DNA of 64,000 nucleotides from Steromphala cineraria (lineage: Eukaryota > Mollusca > Gastropoda > Trochida > Trochidae). Below, one piece after another: positions 1 to 11,699 of the stretch. The position numbers and the translations under genes are program-made. Under the pieces are notes generated by a model, which was not told where the DNA came from, ran no database searches, and saw nothing but the letters and a program-made list of their open reading frames with translations. The DNA lies in NCBI GenBank assembly GCA_916613615.1, contig OU744734.1:34788801-34852800 (forward strand), given 5' to 3'. Position 1 is the stretch's first letter. Each line of letters opens with the position of its first letter.

Positions 1-551
1 ATTTTGATCTAAAATAGTAAATCATTTTTGCCTTACAGGGAGGAAGTGAGTTATTAATGATTATTATAAGTTGTATCTATATGTCATAAATTATCATATA
101 TTAATTCAATGCATGTTCAAATCAAGACCATCTATGAAGAATATATTTACTTATGGTAATTTAAAGTGAATATTGCTTAGTGCACAATTTTATCAACTTA
201 AATGATGAAAATACAATCTTGGAAATAAGTGTAATCTACATCAAATAGCACTTTTTTAAGATCATCATCTAATTATTTTTTCATTGTAGAAAAAGAAATT
301 GCATATATAAACAATATAACAGCACTTAAACTGACTGAAAATACTCATAATACTCATGACGCTTTGAGCATGCTTTGTCATGGATATATGCGCAGTATAA
401 GAAAGTATCATCATTGTTATAAAATGATAATCAAAATCTGGATGAGATAAGATTTACATACCCAGTAAGCTAAACACCAACCCAGAACAGAAGATGAAAT
501 AGAACTTCTCTTTGCCTCATACCAATTCTAACTCAACCCTGCTTTACACAG

Positions 552-3500
552 ATCCAGAGATACAATCTGCTCCTGGATGAGATCCGAGTGTCATTGACAG
601 ATCTGGAGAAGGGAATTCAGGGCCTGGTTGTCATGAGTTCAGAACTGGAGAGTATCTTCCAGTGTATCTACGACGGCCGGGTACCGCCAGCTTGGGAGAA
701 GGTATGCATTGTTTTTCTTTTTGGCATTGTATGGTTCTTTCACTACAGTCTAAGTAAACCTAGCCTCAATATTATCTGTTTCACTCTTATACTGAGTCTA
801 GAAAGGCCTAGTAGAGGGTCGCGTCAGCCCACATATCGAATTGACCAATCAGAACTCATCTTACCAAGCCACAATAGTCTGCTTTCGAACGTATAACGTT
901 GGAGGGTCATAGGTCGCAGAAAGGTCATCTGACGCGACCCTCTACTAGGCCTTGCTAGACTCAGTATATGAGTGAAACAGATAATATTGAGGCTAGGTTT
1001 ACTTAGACTGCTTTCACTAATGGCTGAAATATTGCCCAAGCAACATCAAACTCCAAATTCACTCACTGTAAGGCTCTCATATTTAATTTTCTAGAGCTTT
1101 GTTTAAAGGGACAGTCCTATCAGGATTTTTGTTGTGGAAATGAAATTTGTTGTGTTCACCATTTTTTAACCTGGTTGTTATAATCATGTACTAATCGCAT
1201 TATATTTATAAACTAAATCATATGTGTTGATATAATACCCCCAAATTAACATTTATTATTTCTTAGTCTAAACAACAATGCCTTGTTATGCCATAGCTAA
1301 ATAACTTATAGCCTGTGAATGGTTATATTGTTGTTGGTTTTTGACTGAATGTGCTCTTTTCGTTATCAAGTTGTAAAATATAACAAACATTTTAACCCCA
1401 GTAACAGGTTGGCCTTTATACGCCTTGTGTGACTGGTTTCGTCAGCAAATTGTGACTTATCAGACTGAAGAAACAATGTTTTTGACCCTCCTTATATACT
1501 CTTTTCAAAGGTCAAATGACTTTTTGCCGACGACTACTTCCAGTGAAATTCTGTAGTTAATGTTTTTGGTATTATTATTTTTTTCAGACTTATCCATCAA
1601 TGAAGCCGTTGGCGGCGTGGACTCGAGACCTTGTGTATAGAGTTGACCAGTTTGCCAAGTGGGCCCAGACAGCTCACCAGCCGACTGTCTTCTGGATGTC
1701 TGCCTTTACTTTCCCCACCGGCTTCCTGACAGCCGTGCTTCAGACATCGGCTAGACAAAACAATGTGAGTAAAGAAAACTCTCAACTGAGAAAACGTGTT
1801 TTGACTTTTCGTAACTAGTGTTTAATTTCATATCACCTGAACTAGAGCAAGTTAATATACAGTCAAACCTCGCTTACCTTGACCTCGGATAACCTGAAAC
1901 CTCGTTTATTTTCCAGGTGTCCGTCGACACTCTTTCCTGGGAGTTCACAGTCATGACTGTGGATGATTCTAACATCACAGGACCTCCGAAGGTGAGTTGT
2001 CAGCTTATGTTTAGGCGTCATGGTGATCATCATGTATCATGTATCTCAGAAAGATGGCCAATCATCTTGATGACATAATATTATAACTGGTATATAATAA
2101 TAATAATAATAGTCCATTTATGTAGCGCATATATCCATGCACAGTGCATGCTCAAAGTGCTGAGTGACATATTACCCCTGGTCAACGAGTACAGAACACT
2201 CCTTAAGGAGAATACAACCGGTCGCCTGTCAGGTGCTCAAGGTTCAAATTCAGACTACCATCGTATTATACCAGGTACCCAATTACTGCTGGGTTGACAG
2301 GGGCACATTTCAAACTAAGTCACTTACCCAGGGTGACACCACAAGTTTCTCAACTCATGTCTCAGTATGGGGCAGGGAATCAACCCTTCAAACTCTCAGA
2401 TTATCCAGCAACGGGTTAGCCACCCATCCAGCGAGCTGCGCCCGTATATATACCGTTAATTATATTGACATTTGCTAACCAGGGCCTAAACTTTCAAAGC
2501 TCTCCTTGTGCTTAGAAAGTCTTAAGTACTATACCTTAACATTGGCCTATGACTATCTTAGCACTAAGAGAGCTTCGAAAATCTAGGCCCTATGCTTTTG
2601 CCCACTTAAATTCTTAAGGTTTCGTTTTTGATAACAACATGACACCCTATTTGACATCATGTTCTGAGTATGAATTTATTGAATATAACACATCAGTATT
2701 TTGTTTCAACCCTCCTTCAATTCAAGCACAGGTTATGTAATTTAATTTCATAAAAAGGAAACACTTATATCTTCCACCAGAAAAAATTCCAAATGACTTT
2801 AGCTGGATAGTTCTCTCAGTCATAAATATCTGACAGTTGTATATGGATATATGTAAAATCTGGATGCTACATTTGTTACATCGTCAAATATATGTTCATC
2901 CCTTGTATTTCAGGATGGCGTTTACATCAAGGGATTGTTCCTACAAATCTGGATGCTACATTTTGTTACATCGTCAAATATATGTTCATCCCTTGTATTT
3001 CAGGATGGCGTTTACATCAAGGGATTGTTCCTACAAATCTGGATGCTACATTTTGTTACATATCATATATGTTCATCCCTTGTATTTCAGGATGGCGTTT
3101 ACATCAAGGGATTTTTCCTACAAATCTGGATGCTACATTTTGTTACATATCATATATGTTCATCCCTCGTATTTCAGGATGGTGTTTACATCAAGGGATT
3201 GTTCCTACAAGGAGCCGGTTGGGACAAGAAGAACGCATGTTTGATCGAGGCTAACCCCATGCAGCTTGTGTGTGCTATGCCCACCATCCATTTCAGACCC
3301 GTCGAGAACAAGAAGAAATCAACAAAAGGTAAAAATAAGCTCTTTAAGTCTTACTTGGCGACTTCTTCCTCTTGGACATAAATTAACAAGAAACAATTAA
3401 CAATTGCATCACTCATTTGAAAGGGTTTGAACATCAGATCATCATTGTCCTTTATCAGCATCTATGAATCCGCATAGCTTTTTCACATACCCTGATATTC

Positions 3501-4172
3501 ATCAGGCCAAAAGACTTATCCAGCCAATGAAATTATGCACATCCAGTGATAGCGGTGCCACCAGAAAGGTTGAATACAAGTGTAACCACTTAGAACGCTA
3601 TTGCTATAAGGCTATTGGCACGATATCCATGTGAGGCACTGCTAGCTATCAATGTGTGGAGGTTGAAATAGTTTCATTGGCTTGAAAAGTATAAAGTTTT
3701 AATGTCCATGACCGTAATTCTGCACATTTTCTAAACTATGACTTCAAGACTTCAGTTGTTATTTGCTTAACCTCACCCTACCATTGACATAAATCATCAT
3801 TCATTCACATGATGAAATATTTGTCTTTGAATTTAGTGTTATTTAATGGCGGTCAAATTATAGCGGGGGTATGTGAGCTGTGCTCACTTTTGCCCTTGTT
3901 TTTGAAGAAATTAAATTTTCTTCTTTCCAAGATTTATCTGCCACTGCATTTATTTTCCATATTTTGTAAAAGCCTTAATCTTTATTCAAGATTTACAAAC
4001 TTTCAATTTTGTTTCAGGAATCTACACGAGCCCCGTGTATTACTACCCGAACCGAACGGGCCAGTCTGCATGGCCGTCCTTCATCGTAGCGGTGGAACTC
4101 AAAGCAGGAGAGAAAGCGTCTGACCACTGGACCAAGAGGGGAACTGCTCTGCTCATGAGTTTGGACTATTAG
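552..4172 (+). CDS. DNAH2: Axonemal dynein heavy chain, C-terminal exons (partial, probably DNAH2)
   Basis: These are the last five coding exons of a dynein heavy chain, the motor subunit of ciliary and flagellar dynein arms; the rest lies upstream of the window. Exons: 552-701 (IQRYNLLLDEIRVSL..., phase 0), 1588-1764 (TYPSMKPLAAW...FWMSAFTFPTGF), 1917-1991 (VSVDTLSWEFTVM...), 3178-3328 (DGVYIKGLFLQGAGWD...MPTIHFRP) and 4018-4172 (GIYTSPVYYYPNRTG...HWTKRGTALLMSLDY, stop TAG at 4170). All junctions have AG acceptors and GT donors and the reading frame is continuous. The residues belong to the conserved dynein C-terminal domain. From memory of the family, the ending RGTALLMSLD and the PVYYYPNR motif fit DNAH2, an inner-arm f/I1 heavy chain, better than DNAH6, DNAH7 or DNAH12. 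Dynein identity is very secure; the paralogue is likely rather than certain. A tandem array of duplicated acceptors precedes the fourth exon. Confidence 0.88.
746..1010. mobile_element. MITE with about 83-bp terminal inverted repeats and a 9-bp target duplication
   Basis: The element lies in the first dynein intron. It begins CAGTCTAAGTAAACC and ends with the reverse complement, and the arms pair over about 80 bases (746-828 with 929-1010). The 9 bases CTTTCACTA occur immediately outside both ends (737-745 and 1011-1019), so this is a non-autonomous DNA transposon. A 9-bp target duplication is typical of Mutator-like elements; that family assignment is inference. Its middle (829-928) encodes nothing recognisable. 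Confidence 0.85.
1012..1075. repeat. Dispersed-repeat fragment ('aatattgcccaagc ... cactcactg')
   Basis: A short relic with the motif 'gctgaaatattgcccaagc' followed by 'cactcactg'. The same motif recurs at about 62665-62718 and, inverted, at about 35637-35695. From memory, similar sequence is common in gastropod and bivalve genomes, which supports a molluscan source. Confidence 0.5.
2089..2446 (-). mobile_element. tRNA-derived SINE, reverse orientation, in a dynein intron
   Basis: Read on the - strand the element starts with a tRNA-like head (about 2375-2440: an A-box-like 'tggctaacccg' and a B-box-like 'gggttgattccctg'). A central region contains 'cctgggtaagtgac' and 'attgggtacctggta', and it ends in a TTA-repeat tail (the AAT run at 2095-2110). 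The central part resembles the SINE at 43611-43940, so both probably belong to one superfamily. No target duplication was defined. Confidence 0.65.
2850..3213 (+). repeat. Tandem array of duplicated splice acceptor plus exon start (87-90 bp units)
   Basis: About four units each contain pyrimidine-rich 'tcatcccttgtatttcag' followed by GATGGCGTTTACATCAAGGG, which is the acceptor and start of the next dynein exon. The AG acceptors end at 2913, 3003, 3090 and 3177, giving periods of 90, 87 and 87. All periods are multiples of three, and the dynein frame is open through the whole array from 2914. The last copy is the one expected to be used, because it alone continues into the true exon (GAGCCGGTTGGGAC). 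Confidence 0.9.
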
Positions 4173-5641
4173 GGAAATTAACCATTTACATGCGGCCAAA
4201 GAATATTTATCAGAAATAAGTGAATCAACCATTTATACGTAGTTTGGAATCTTCAATGATAGCCATAGTGGCTATGCCAGAAATTTGTGAATCAACCATT
4301 TATATGTAGTTCTGGAATCTTCAATGATAGCCATAGTGGCTATACCAGAACTTCCCCTTTGTTTATTCTGTTTACCGTAATTTATATAAAAAGGGTTTTT
4401 TTACAGATCAATTCTCAATTTAAGGTTGAGTTTGCTTGATTTAGTTAGTCAACTTGTATGTTTGAAATTCAAAACCTTTATGGATTTTTTTGGACTTGAT
4501 AAAAATTTGAAGAAAAAAGTTTGATAATTGAAGACTTTTGTTGTTTAATATGCTTATTATTGTCAAATCAATGAATATAGTATAACTTTTGAGTTTGAGT
4601 ATATTTTTGGGATATCTTTGATTACCTGTCTGTGAAAAGATTAATATGTTTGAACTGCTGAATTTTAGCCATACATCGATGAAATATACCTTAGGTGCTC
4701 ATAGCAAAAAATGCATAGGATGATATCAAATATATATAATATGAAATATTTCAAGAAATATTGGTGTGTTTTTTTTTTAAATAAAACAAATGTCAAAATT
4801 GAAGAAAGGAATTATAAGATCACAATGTTACTGAATAAGTATGTGAATGTAAATGAATAAATTGAGATTTCAGAAACCATAACTGATGAATTGCTTTTAA
4901 ATCTATTGGTTTAGTTTTTCATAATATTAATAACTGTGTTTTAAAAGTTTATTGAATTTGTTGCGTCATGTTCTAATAATTTGAGCGTGAAATGATTTAA
5001 TGATTAAATAGCTAAATGTGTTATATGTTTTGTAATTAAAGAACTTTGATATGTATAATATAATACATAGAAACTATTTCCGTAAGTGCAAGATTTTCAA
5101 AATAACAAGGATAAAAAACATATGTTCTTTTTAAATGAATCAAAAGTTAACACTGTTTTTGTATGTCAAATCTAGGTAGAATTATATTTTATTGTATCAA
5201 CAATTTTAAAGAATTAGATCCATGTTTCCGTCCATAACTTATTGCAACAGTTGTATATATATATATATTTCCAATGTTTGGATGATGTTGTTAATTTATA
5301 CAATCCTTATTACGTTGTTTTTTACAAGATTGTTGAAAAAATGAAAAAGACCACAAAAAAATCATAACTGATGTCAAATAAAAATACATATATAAATATT
5401 GTGTTCTGTTTTATGATATTCTCTTGTTAATAATAACAATTTTGATGTGCAATGAAAACACAAATCCTGACGGTTAGCTTTGATTATTCAGTTTTACCAA
5501 CCTTAGATTCTTGAAATATGTGTCCCTTCAGAATCCCATAAAGTTCAAGCCAATCCGGGCCATCTCAATTTAAATGTTGATTTTTTTAAGAATATGATCC
5601 TTGAGCCCTTCAATTAAGAGCTTATAAAGGTGATCTGTTGG

Positions 5642-6078
5642 CAGTCTGATTATAATCGACTGTGATTCAAGGAAAAGTGTAAAAATATTATCTCTATAGT
5701 GGGGCTCGAACCTCACCCAGCCCAGCTTTCCTCTCATTCACAGTCTGAAGGCACCCTTATTACCCGCATGTTCTGACACAAGCTCATCTAGCCAATCACA
5801 AGAACGGCGGCAAACGCTTTCGATATCATGATAGGGGCAGGTTACTCCAGTGTACCATTTGTTATACATAATTGCCGCTAAATACTATTTAAAAAAGAGG
5901 ATGTGATTGGATAGCTTATGACTGGGTTTGTCTGCGCTAAACTGGTTATAGCAACATGTGATAGAGGTGGGTGCATTCAGACCAAGATGGAGAGGATATC
6001 CCGAATGGTTCAAGCCCCGATAGAGACAACATTTTTGATATTTTATTCCTCGAAGCACGGTTGATTTTAATCAGACTG
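5642..6078. mobile_element. MITE, CAGTCTGATTA family, long form
   Basis: The ends are CAGTCTGATTATAATCGAC and its near-perfect inverse. Flanking bases atctgttgg (5633-5641) and ttctgttgg (6080-6088) look like a diverged 9-bp target duplication. A shorter relative lies at 12246-12442: it has the same termini and subterminal 'tctcta-t-ggggctcgaa' inverted motifs but lacks the central sequence (about 5750-5975). Confidence 0.75.
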
Positions 6079-6602
6079 GTTCTGTTGGTTGCCAAAGGGG
6101 CTGTAGTACATTTTTCTAGATAGACAGGGGGATCAGAATTAACAAATAAATGTATAAATCCAACATATCAGTCAACATATCATATATGACATTTCAAAAT
6201 CCTCCAATTTCATTGGTCTATTTCTTTGTTTGACTCTACATTCCAAGGGATCTGAAAATAAAAAAACACTGTAGGTTTATCTCCCAAATGAACTCATATT
6301 CAGTTGAGCTACATAAATTAATAGTTCAAATCATAAAAGGTGTGCACACAAAAATGGTCACCAGCAGCTTTGCTTGATAATTAATATCTGCTACAACTAT
6401 GGATAACTGGGTTGAAACTGAAATGTTTGACCGTATGAATCAATTTTGGTATGTATTGCATAAAAGGTAAAGAAAACAATGTATTACTGCCTTTTAAAAA
6501 GTGTTTTTAGAGCATTCCTGTACCACTATTCTATTTCCAAATAACATCTGTCTAAAATCTGACCAGATTGCACATCATGACATGGAAGGTAAATGAGACT
6601 TG

Positions 6603-6608
6603 TTTATT
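6603..6608 (-). terminator. Candidate poly(A) signal for the DUF3253-like gene
   Basis: The - strand reads AATAAA about 100 bases after the TGA at 6712. It is the nearest canonical polyadenylation hexamer downstream of that stop codon. Confidence 0.45.
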
Positions 6609-6711
6609 TGTAAAACTCATTCTGATTGATCATTTGTCATTGGTTACTTTACAAATATTTCTAGAAAAAAAGGATGTCATTCTCTGATTGGTCCAAATGA
6701 TGCCAAGTCTC

Positions 6712-7636
6712 TCAAGAATCTGAGCCTTGTTTCTTTGAAAGCCTCAACCTGATTGGTCCTGTCCATTGGTCACATGACACTGGTTCACCTTTCTGACATA
6801 TTTCAATTATTCCTTCTTTCTGCATTTCTTTGGCAACATCTCTTGTAATTTCCATCAATGAACGCCAGTCTTGAGGGTTGACCTTTCTTGCTGCCTGAAA
6901 TCATGTTTGAAGTTAAAACTGTAACACATCAAGATCCAGAAAAGGAGAGTTCTTGTGGGGTATTTTTTGTGAAAATAATTCAAGAGGACCTTCCTGTTTA
7001 TACATATCAATGATTGTTACATGATCATAAGCAAATATGTAAGTGGTGTTAAAATTCTAACAATTTGCCTATCGAGTCAACCATCGGAGCTAGGAGCATT
7101 GAACACATTACTACTTACTACGGGAAAACAATGTCAAAACATATATAGATATGCTAATATTTTTTTAAAAAAAACAATAAGTTATCTCTTAATTTTATCA
7201 GAAAATTTGTATTTTACAGCAGATTTGCTTTCTCAAATTCAAAAGAATCAAAACCATGAGTGAACAATATTAATGAACTTCCAAGTTATTAGTTCTTCAC
7301 TTTAGAAAGTTTATTCGTCATTTAAAATCAACTAACGATTTTCATCTTGAAGAGATGATGTGTGTATCACAATCTGTAGAGAGTAGCGTACCTCGGGTAC
7401 TTGATCGATGTACGCCGTTTGTACGAATCAAGAAAAGTCAGGTGTAAAACATTCTGATACGCCTCAAAACAAATCGCAATGAAATATTTTCACTGTCATC
7501 AAAGATCGATAACATGTTAAAATTCAACTCAAATCTTGTATAGAAATTTCTTCACCTCACTTGGACAACATGTTTTTCCTTCGTCTCTTTTGTGGAGTAT
7601 GGCAAGGATGGCTTCTTTCAGTAATGGAGAATGCAT
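6712..7636 (-). CDS. Small DUF3253-like protein (two exons, 87 aa)
   Basis: Exon 1 is 7636-7556 (MHSPLLKEAILAILHKRDEG, then KTCCPSE) and exon 2 is 6894-6712 (AARKVNPQDWRSLMEITRDV...GPIRLRL...SDS, stop TGA). The junction is GAG|GTGAAG to TTTCAG|GCAGC in phase 0. The spliced protein has the full pattern of the DUF3253 family, known mostly from bacteria: a helix ending in GKT.CPSEAAR, then WRSLM...A..M...GIIEI.Q.G.PV......GPIRLRL. The family's function is unknown; its small helical fold suggests nucleic-acid or protein binding, which is inference only. The protein is essentially one domain, so the model looks complete. Neither exon is obvious alone because both are short. The start codon lies inside a large hairpin (7624-7728), and a full CRE (TGACGTCA) lies 225 bases upstream. 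Confidence 0.8.
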
Positions 7637-7728
7637 GAGGAGTAGTGGATTCTTTAAAATAATCAACGAGCCCCGAAGGGGCGAGTTGATTATTTTAAAG
7701 AATCCACTGCTCCGAATGCATTCTCCAT
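7624..7728. repeat. Large foldback hairpin over the start of the DUF3253-like gene
   Basis: The left arm (7624-7672) and right arm (7680-7728) pair over nearly their full length. This includes a core of more than 25 perfectly matched bases around 'ggattctttaaaataatcaa', with a tiny loop near 7674. The outer arms carry 'tggagaatgcat' and its inverse, so the first codons of the gene are duplicated in inverted orientation. A third partial copy ('cagtggattctttaaaataa') lies at about 7820-7850. Confidence 0.9.
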
Positions 7729-7860
7729 CTTAATCCATGTATAACGTACAGTGATAAGATATGCGGAATAGGTTTGTGTGAAATGCCTGACACCCCTCCA
7801 GACTGGACAAGTCCATGTGCAGTGGATTCTTTAAAATAATCCACTGTTCACACAATAGAG

Positions 7861-7868
7861 TGACGTCA
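7861..7868. promoter_or_regulatory. CRE palindrome TGACGTCA
   Basis: A perfect CREB/ATF consensus 225 bases upstream of the ATG at 7636. It is a plausible promoter element of the DUF3253-like gene, known only from the motif. Confidence 0.5.
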
Positions 7869-9560
7869 TCATCATGGATTAAGCTCTGTTCTTCCGTCAT
7901 TTGACGTATTCATTGTGTTTAACCAGCAAAAACGACAATATCACTAACGATCGTTGGTTTATAAAGCATACATCGTAGTGTAAGCTGAAACATACATGCA
8001 TGAACGCTTCACATCAAGAGCCACTGTCCCAGTAAGATCATATTTTGTATAGCGAAGTTGGATGCTCGCCTCATTGCGGTGTCGATGTTGTTTAGGTGCT
8101 TGTCGGCATGCCAAGAATTGTCAAGATCGCACTTTTTGCGTGCGAGCTTAGAACCAAAATGGGCGTGTATTGTCAGGGATTTTTATAGCACTATATGCAC
8201 TATGCAATAAATACAAAGCCCTGGTATTGTTGATAAAAATACGTCAAACATATGTATGATATGACAGTGGATATGATGTGGTGAATTTATTCATGTGTAT
8301 ATCACTGCCTCGCGAACTGGAAACTGATCAAACCGTTCACAAGTTACTCGTACCGCGCTACGTTCTGATCTTAACACTTGTATGTGACCTTCCAGCTTCA
8401 AACAAGCAGAGTGTCTTTGCAACATATGCATTTTCCGTATAGAATTTTACCGTAACATCGTATAAATGTTTCAGGAGAGCAGGCAGACATAGAATAATTT
8501 GAACTTTCATGAGACGGCATCTTCATGGTATCAATTCTATGCAATTAGAGATAACATACGGCAAGGATAACTCATGAGTTTCACAACAATGCTAACGTTT
8601 TTTTAAAGATTTTTCATTGCCGGCACATTACCTTGACACGAATCCCATTGACCGTTTGTGGGATCACCTTGATCAACAACACAGAAATTGTCTCGTGGCT
8701 CTAATCATTTTCCAACAATTTGAACATTGCCTCGTTGAAGAATAGCAACGCATCCCTCAAATCGAATATAAGGGACATCAGCCCGAATACTTGTACTGGA
8801 TTTATTTATGCCCAGGCTGGACAAACCCAATGATATTGTGATTTTGTTATGTCTTCTGATACCTTTTCAACGTTGACCTCAGTTACGTCTCTAATTGAGA
8901 TTTTATTATGTCTGACCACCAATTACGTCTTTGGTTCTTCAATAAACAAAAATGGTTCTTCTTACGACTCGTGATCATAATTCGCACGTGCTTAGGTGTT
9001 TCAATGTACGCTCACCTTCAACTCGGCTGATAACTTTTTTTAAAAATCAGTATGATCATTGGAATTAATTAGTGCTAAAATTATAAGAAAAACGCATATT
9101 GCACGTTTGAGGACATCACTAACTTAGTCCCAAACGTCGGACCACATTGTGTTTAGCCGATGCAATCAGTTTTGTGGATTTCTACAACAAGATTTTCATT
9201 TGTCTTCAGCCAAATTCCTACGCAAAGCCTAAAACGCCAGTTTTCGAACTGTCAGTGTTATGCCTTGCTGACGACCCTGTAGTTTTCTGTGCTGAAATCA
9301 GCGCCACTACAGGCGATTGTTAGCAACCTCCAGTTACTGTCTGATTGGACTGTTGCTTTCTCTCAAAGTAAGCTAGAGAGCAAGCACAGAAGATTCAAGG
9401 GTCTGCAGCAAGACATAAAACTGACAGTTCGGAAACTGGCGTTTTAGGCTTTGGGAAAGAAGATGGTATTCAGCAAGCGTTTTGTTTTTGTCCTGAAATT
9501 CATTTTAGGAAGATGTTAGGGAAATATGATCTTAAGTGTTTTTGTCTATTTCCTTAACGA
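7869..9560. other. Intergenic region before the segmental duplication
   Basis: No exon is recognised on either strand. The only structured feature is the inverted-repeat element at 9224-9461. A second, weaker CRE-like region ('cgtcatttgacgta') lies at about 7895-7910. Confidence 0.5.
9224..9461. mobile_element. MITE-like inverted-repeat element (AAAGCCTAAAACGCC ends)
   Basis: The left end AAAGCCTAAAACGCCAGTTT is matched in inverse at the right end (about 9425-9461), with arms of roughly 45 bases including 'cgaactgtcag' and 'cttgctg'. No coding capacity and no clear target duplication were seen. Confidence 0.7.
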
Positions 9561-10020
9561 ACAGTAAGAAAGTATTGAACGAGGCTATCATGTTTGATTT
9601 AGAACTATTGTCAGCCTACGATTGAATATTATATTAGGAATATGACATGTGTTGATACTAGCAAGGGTAGGTATTTTTAATATAATCTCTCTGTTACAAA
9701 CAGTTTTGTGAACCCTTGTTTTGAGCTGACAGAATGGTGATTTCTCCTCATATTATTTATACAAAGTTTTTATTTTCAGGACATACCGAAGCAATTTAGG
9801 ATTTCTGTTTTGAAATAATAACTTATATGTTTCTAAAGAACCATGACAGAAAGAAAAAAGACCCTTAACCTTTTTTAAGAAATATACTTTACGATACTGA
9901 TGAAATCGCTGAACTTCTTTTACTATTATTTTCAAGTTTCCTGAAGGATAGTTATTTTTGGACATTGTTTTAATTTTTAGTATGTTTACTAATAAAAGGG
10001 AATAAACCTTTTAAAAATAT

Positions 10021-10082
10021 GCTCAAATATTCTATATTTTCAAATATTCTATATTTTCAAATATTCTATATTTTCAAATATT
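10021..10082 (+). repeat. Short tandem repeat, 20-bp unit
   Basis: Three head-to-tail copies of a unit like 'aaatattctatattttc'. Copy B (about 27760) has only one unit, so the array expanded in copy A or contracted in copy B. Confidence 0.7.
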
Positions 10083-10365
10083 TGATAAAGCCGTATTTGT
10101 GATAAACAAAAGCCCCTAAACCAACGAGACGTCTACATAAACAAACCAAAATATTCATCAAAAATATTTATTTACAATATATATATGTACATATCAAATA
10201 TTATCACAAATACTTTCTCCGATTTAGTAAAGTGGCAATATGAATTTGCGACTCTTGACCGAAAATCGGACAAATGTACAGTATCTAGTTATCATCAATG
10301 AGTCAACCGTGAATTGAAAGTTTTAAATGCAGGAAAAATATAGACTATTAGGTGTAATAGTTAAT

Positions 10366-11008
10366 TATGCTGAACACCAAAAGAAACGCGAATGAAGAAT
10401 GTAAAAGAGACATGATGTATTCGAACAAAACACACATGAAAACATCACAACTGAAACCCAACAAAGATTCGGTTTCCTTGACCCCTGACACCTGTATCCA
10501 TAAAACACAACATCATGTGACCATGATAACGTCAACTGAATTGGCTTACGTCAATACCTAGAATGGCCTCCATTTGCAGTGTTCAATGGGGTTGTGATCA
10601 GGTCTTCAACCCTTTGTTGTTTTAATGTGACGCAGTTGTGAGAAGGCTAGAGTGATTTTAGCTGAGTAAGGACGAAACTTATCCTGTTAAACTGGGCAAT
10701 AGCCTTAGTTTGCACAAAATGGTAGATCATGAGCTATGTCGATGTCGATAATGGGTCCATTTAATGGTTATTTTTATTTAAAACATCCCTACCGAAAGAT
10801 TTTGCGGCAATAAAACCAACACAGTAAGTGCGTTTCAGTCCTACCGCAACGTTGGTGCACTTGAACGCTGTGGAAATGCAGTTATCTGCCTTTTAGGGTT
10901 ATATTGGCACAATTATAGCCTATGCCTAGAACCATACCCGCCAACCCTTAAAACAAGCATTTTGTGGAATAGGAGCTTGAACATTGTGCGTTTCTTTTGG
11001 TGTTCAGT
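10366..11008 (-). mobile_element. Degenerate Tc1/mariner element
   Basis: The inverted ends are CTGAACACCAAAAGAAACGC (10368) and its inverse (about 10988-11008). On the - strand at about 10567-10612 a short translation reads RPDHNPIEHCKWRPF, which matches the conserved SPDLNPIEHLW region of Tc1/mariner transposases (third catalytic Asp region). Stops and the about 640-bp length show that it is a relic. The same relic is in copy B at about 28070-28717, so it predates the duplication. Confidence 0.75.
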
Positions 11009-11059
11009 CACTAGAAATCTTTATAAATGTTATTCTTTCATAACTATGCGTAAGTACTT

Positions 11060-11385
11060 TAAAAAAAAAAAAATTTATTTACCTTTTTTGTGGTTCATGG
11101 GCATTACAATGGCTGGTGTAATACATATGATATAAAACAGATACAAGGAATGATATACAACACAGGAAGATGAATCATAACATGGCAAGAAGCAAGGATA
11201 TACACATTTTGGCAGAGTAATGTCATCACAAGGCATAAAGATATTCAATGGTAGAGGAAAAATAAAAAAAATTATTCTGACACATGAAGTCTCAACTAAT
11301 CTTTAAATAGTAGGTGACAGATTGACCAAAATTTCATAAATTTTGAGTAGTTACAGTTTGAGTATTGAGTACTTATTTCTTGGCT
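11060..11385. mobile_element. Insertion of unknown type, private to copy A
   Basis: Copy B reads straight through this point ('cgtaagtacctatttcttggc' at about 28765), whereas copy A has about 320 extra bases starting with an A-run. The bases AGTACTT occur on both sides, so a roughly 7-bp target duplication is likely. No coding capacity or inverted ends were seen; it may be a retroelement fragment. Confidence 0.6.
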
Positions 11386-11699
11386 ATTGTGAAATTAGGC
11401 GATGCTTCTTTGTCGAAAAGAATATATAGTTTTCAATTCGTTTGGAAGAAGGCAAAGCGCCCTCCGATGAAGATATACCTGCACAGCTTACCTAGAGGAT
11501 TGTGAAAGAAACATATTAGGCTGATCAAAAGACCTACAGACGTCAATTATGACTCGGTTTTAAAGCTTTTTACCAAACAAACATAACAAAACCGTGCTTA
11601 ATATTTTAGGATGTTAGGATTAGGTTTTGGAAATTGCACAGTTTTGGATGGCCGATGCAACCAAACATTCAGGCTTACTGGATGACATTTCCGTCTAGC

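Larger units (their letters stand above)
4173..6711. other. Intergenic region downstream of the dynein gene
   Basis: No coding exon is recognised here on either strand. AATAAA-type signals for the dynein transcript occur at several points (for example about 4780, 4855 and 5381). A 41-bp direct repeat ('gaatcaaccatttat...tcaatgatagccatagtggc') lies at about 4221-4345. A MITE occupies 5642-6078. The - strand gene's own poly(A) signal is probably at 6603-6608. Confidence 0.6.

Noticed and set aside
588..896. 102-residue open frame starting in the first dynein exon
   Set aside because: After the GTATGC donor at 702 it reads intron and MITE sequence.
2837..3381. Three overlapping open frames encoding repetitive peptides
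   Set aside because: They arise from repeat units whose lengths are multiples of three. They are not separate genes; only the dynein frame is meaningful.
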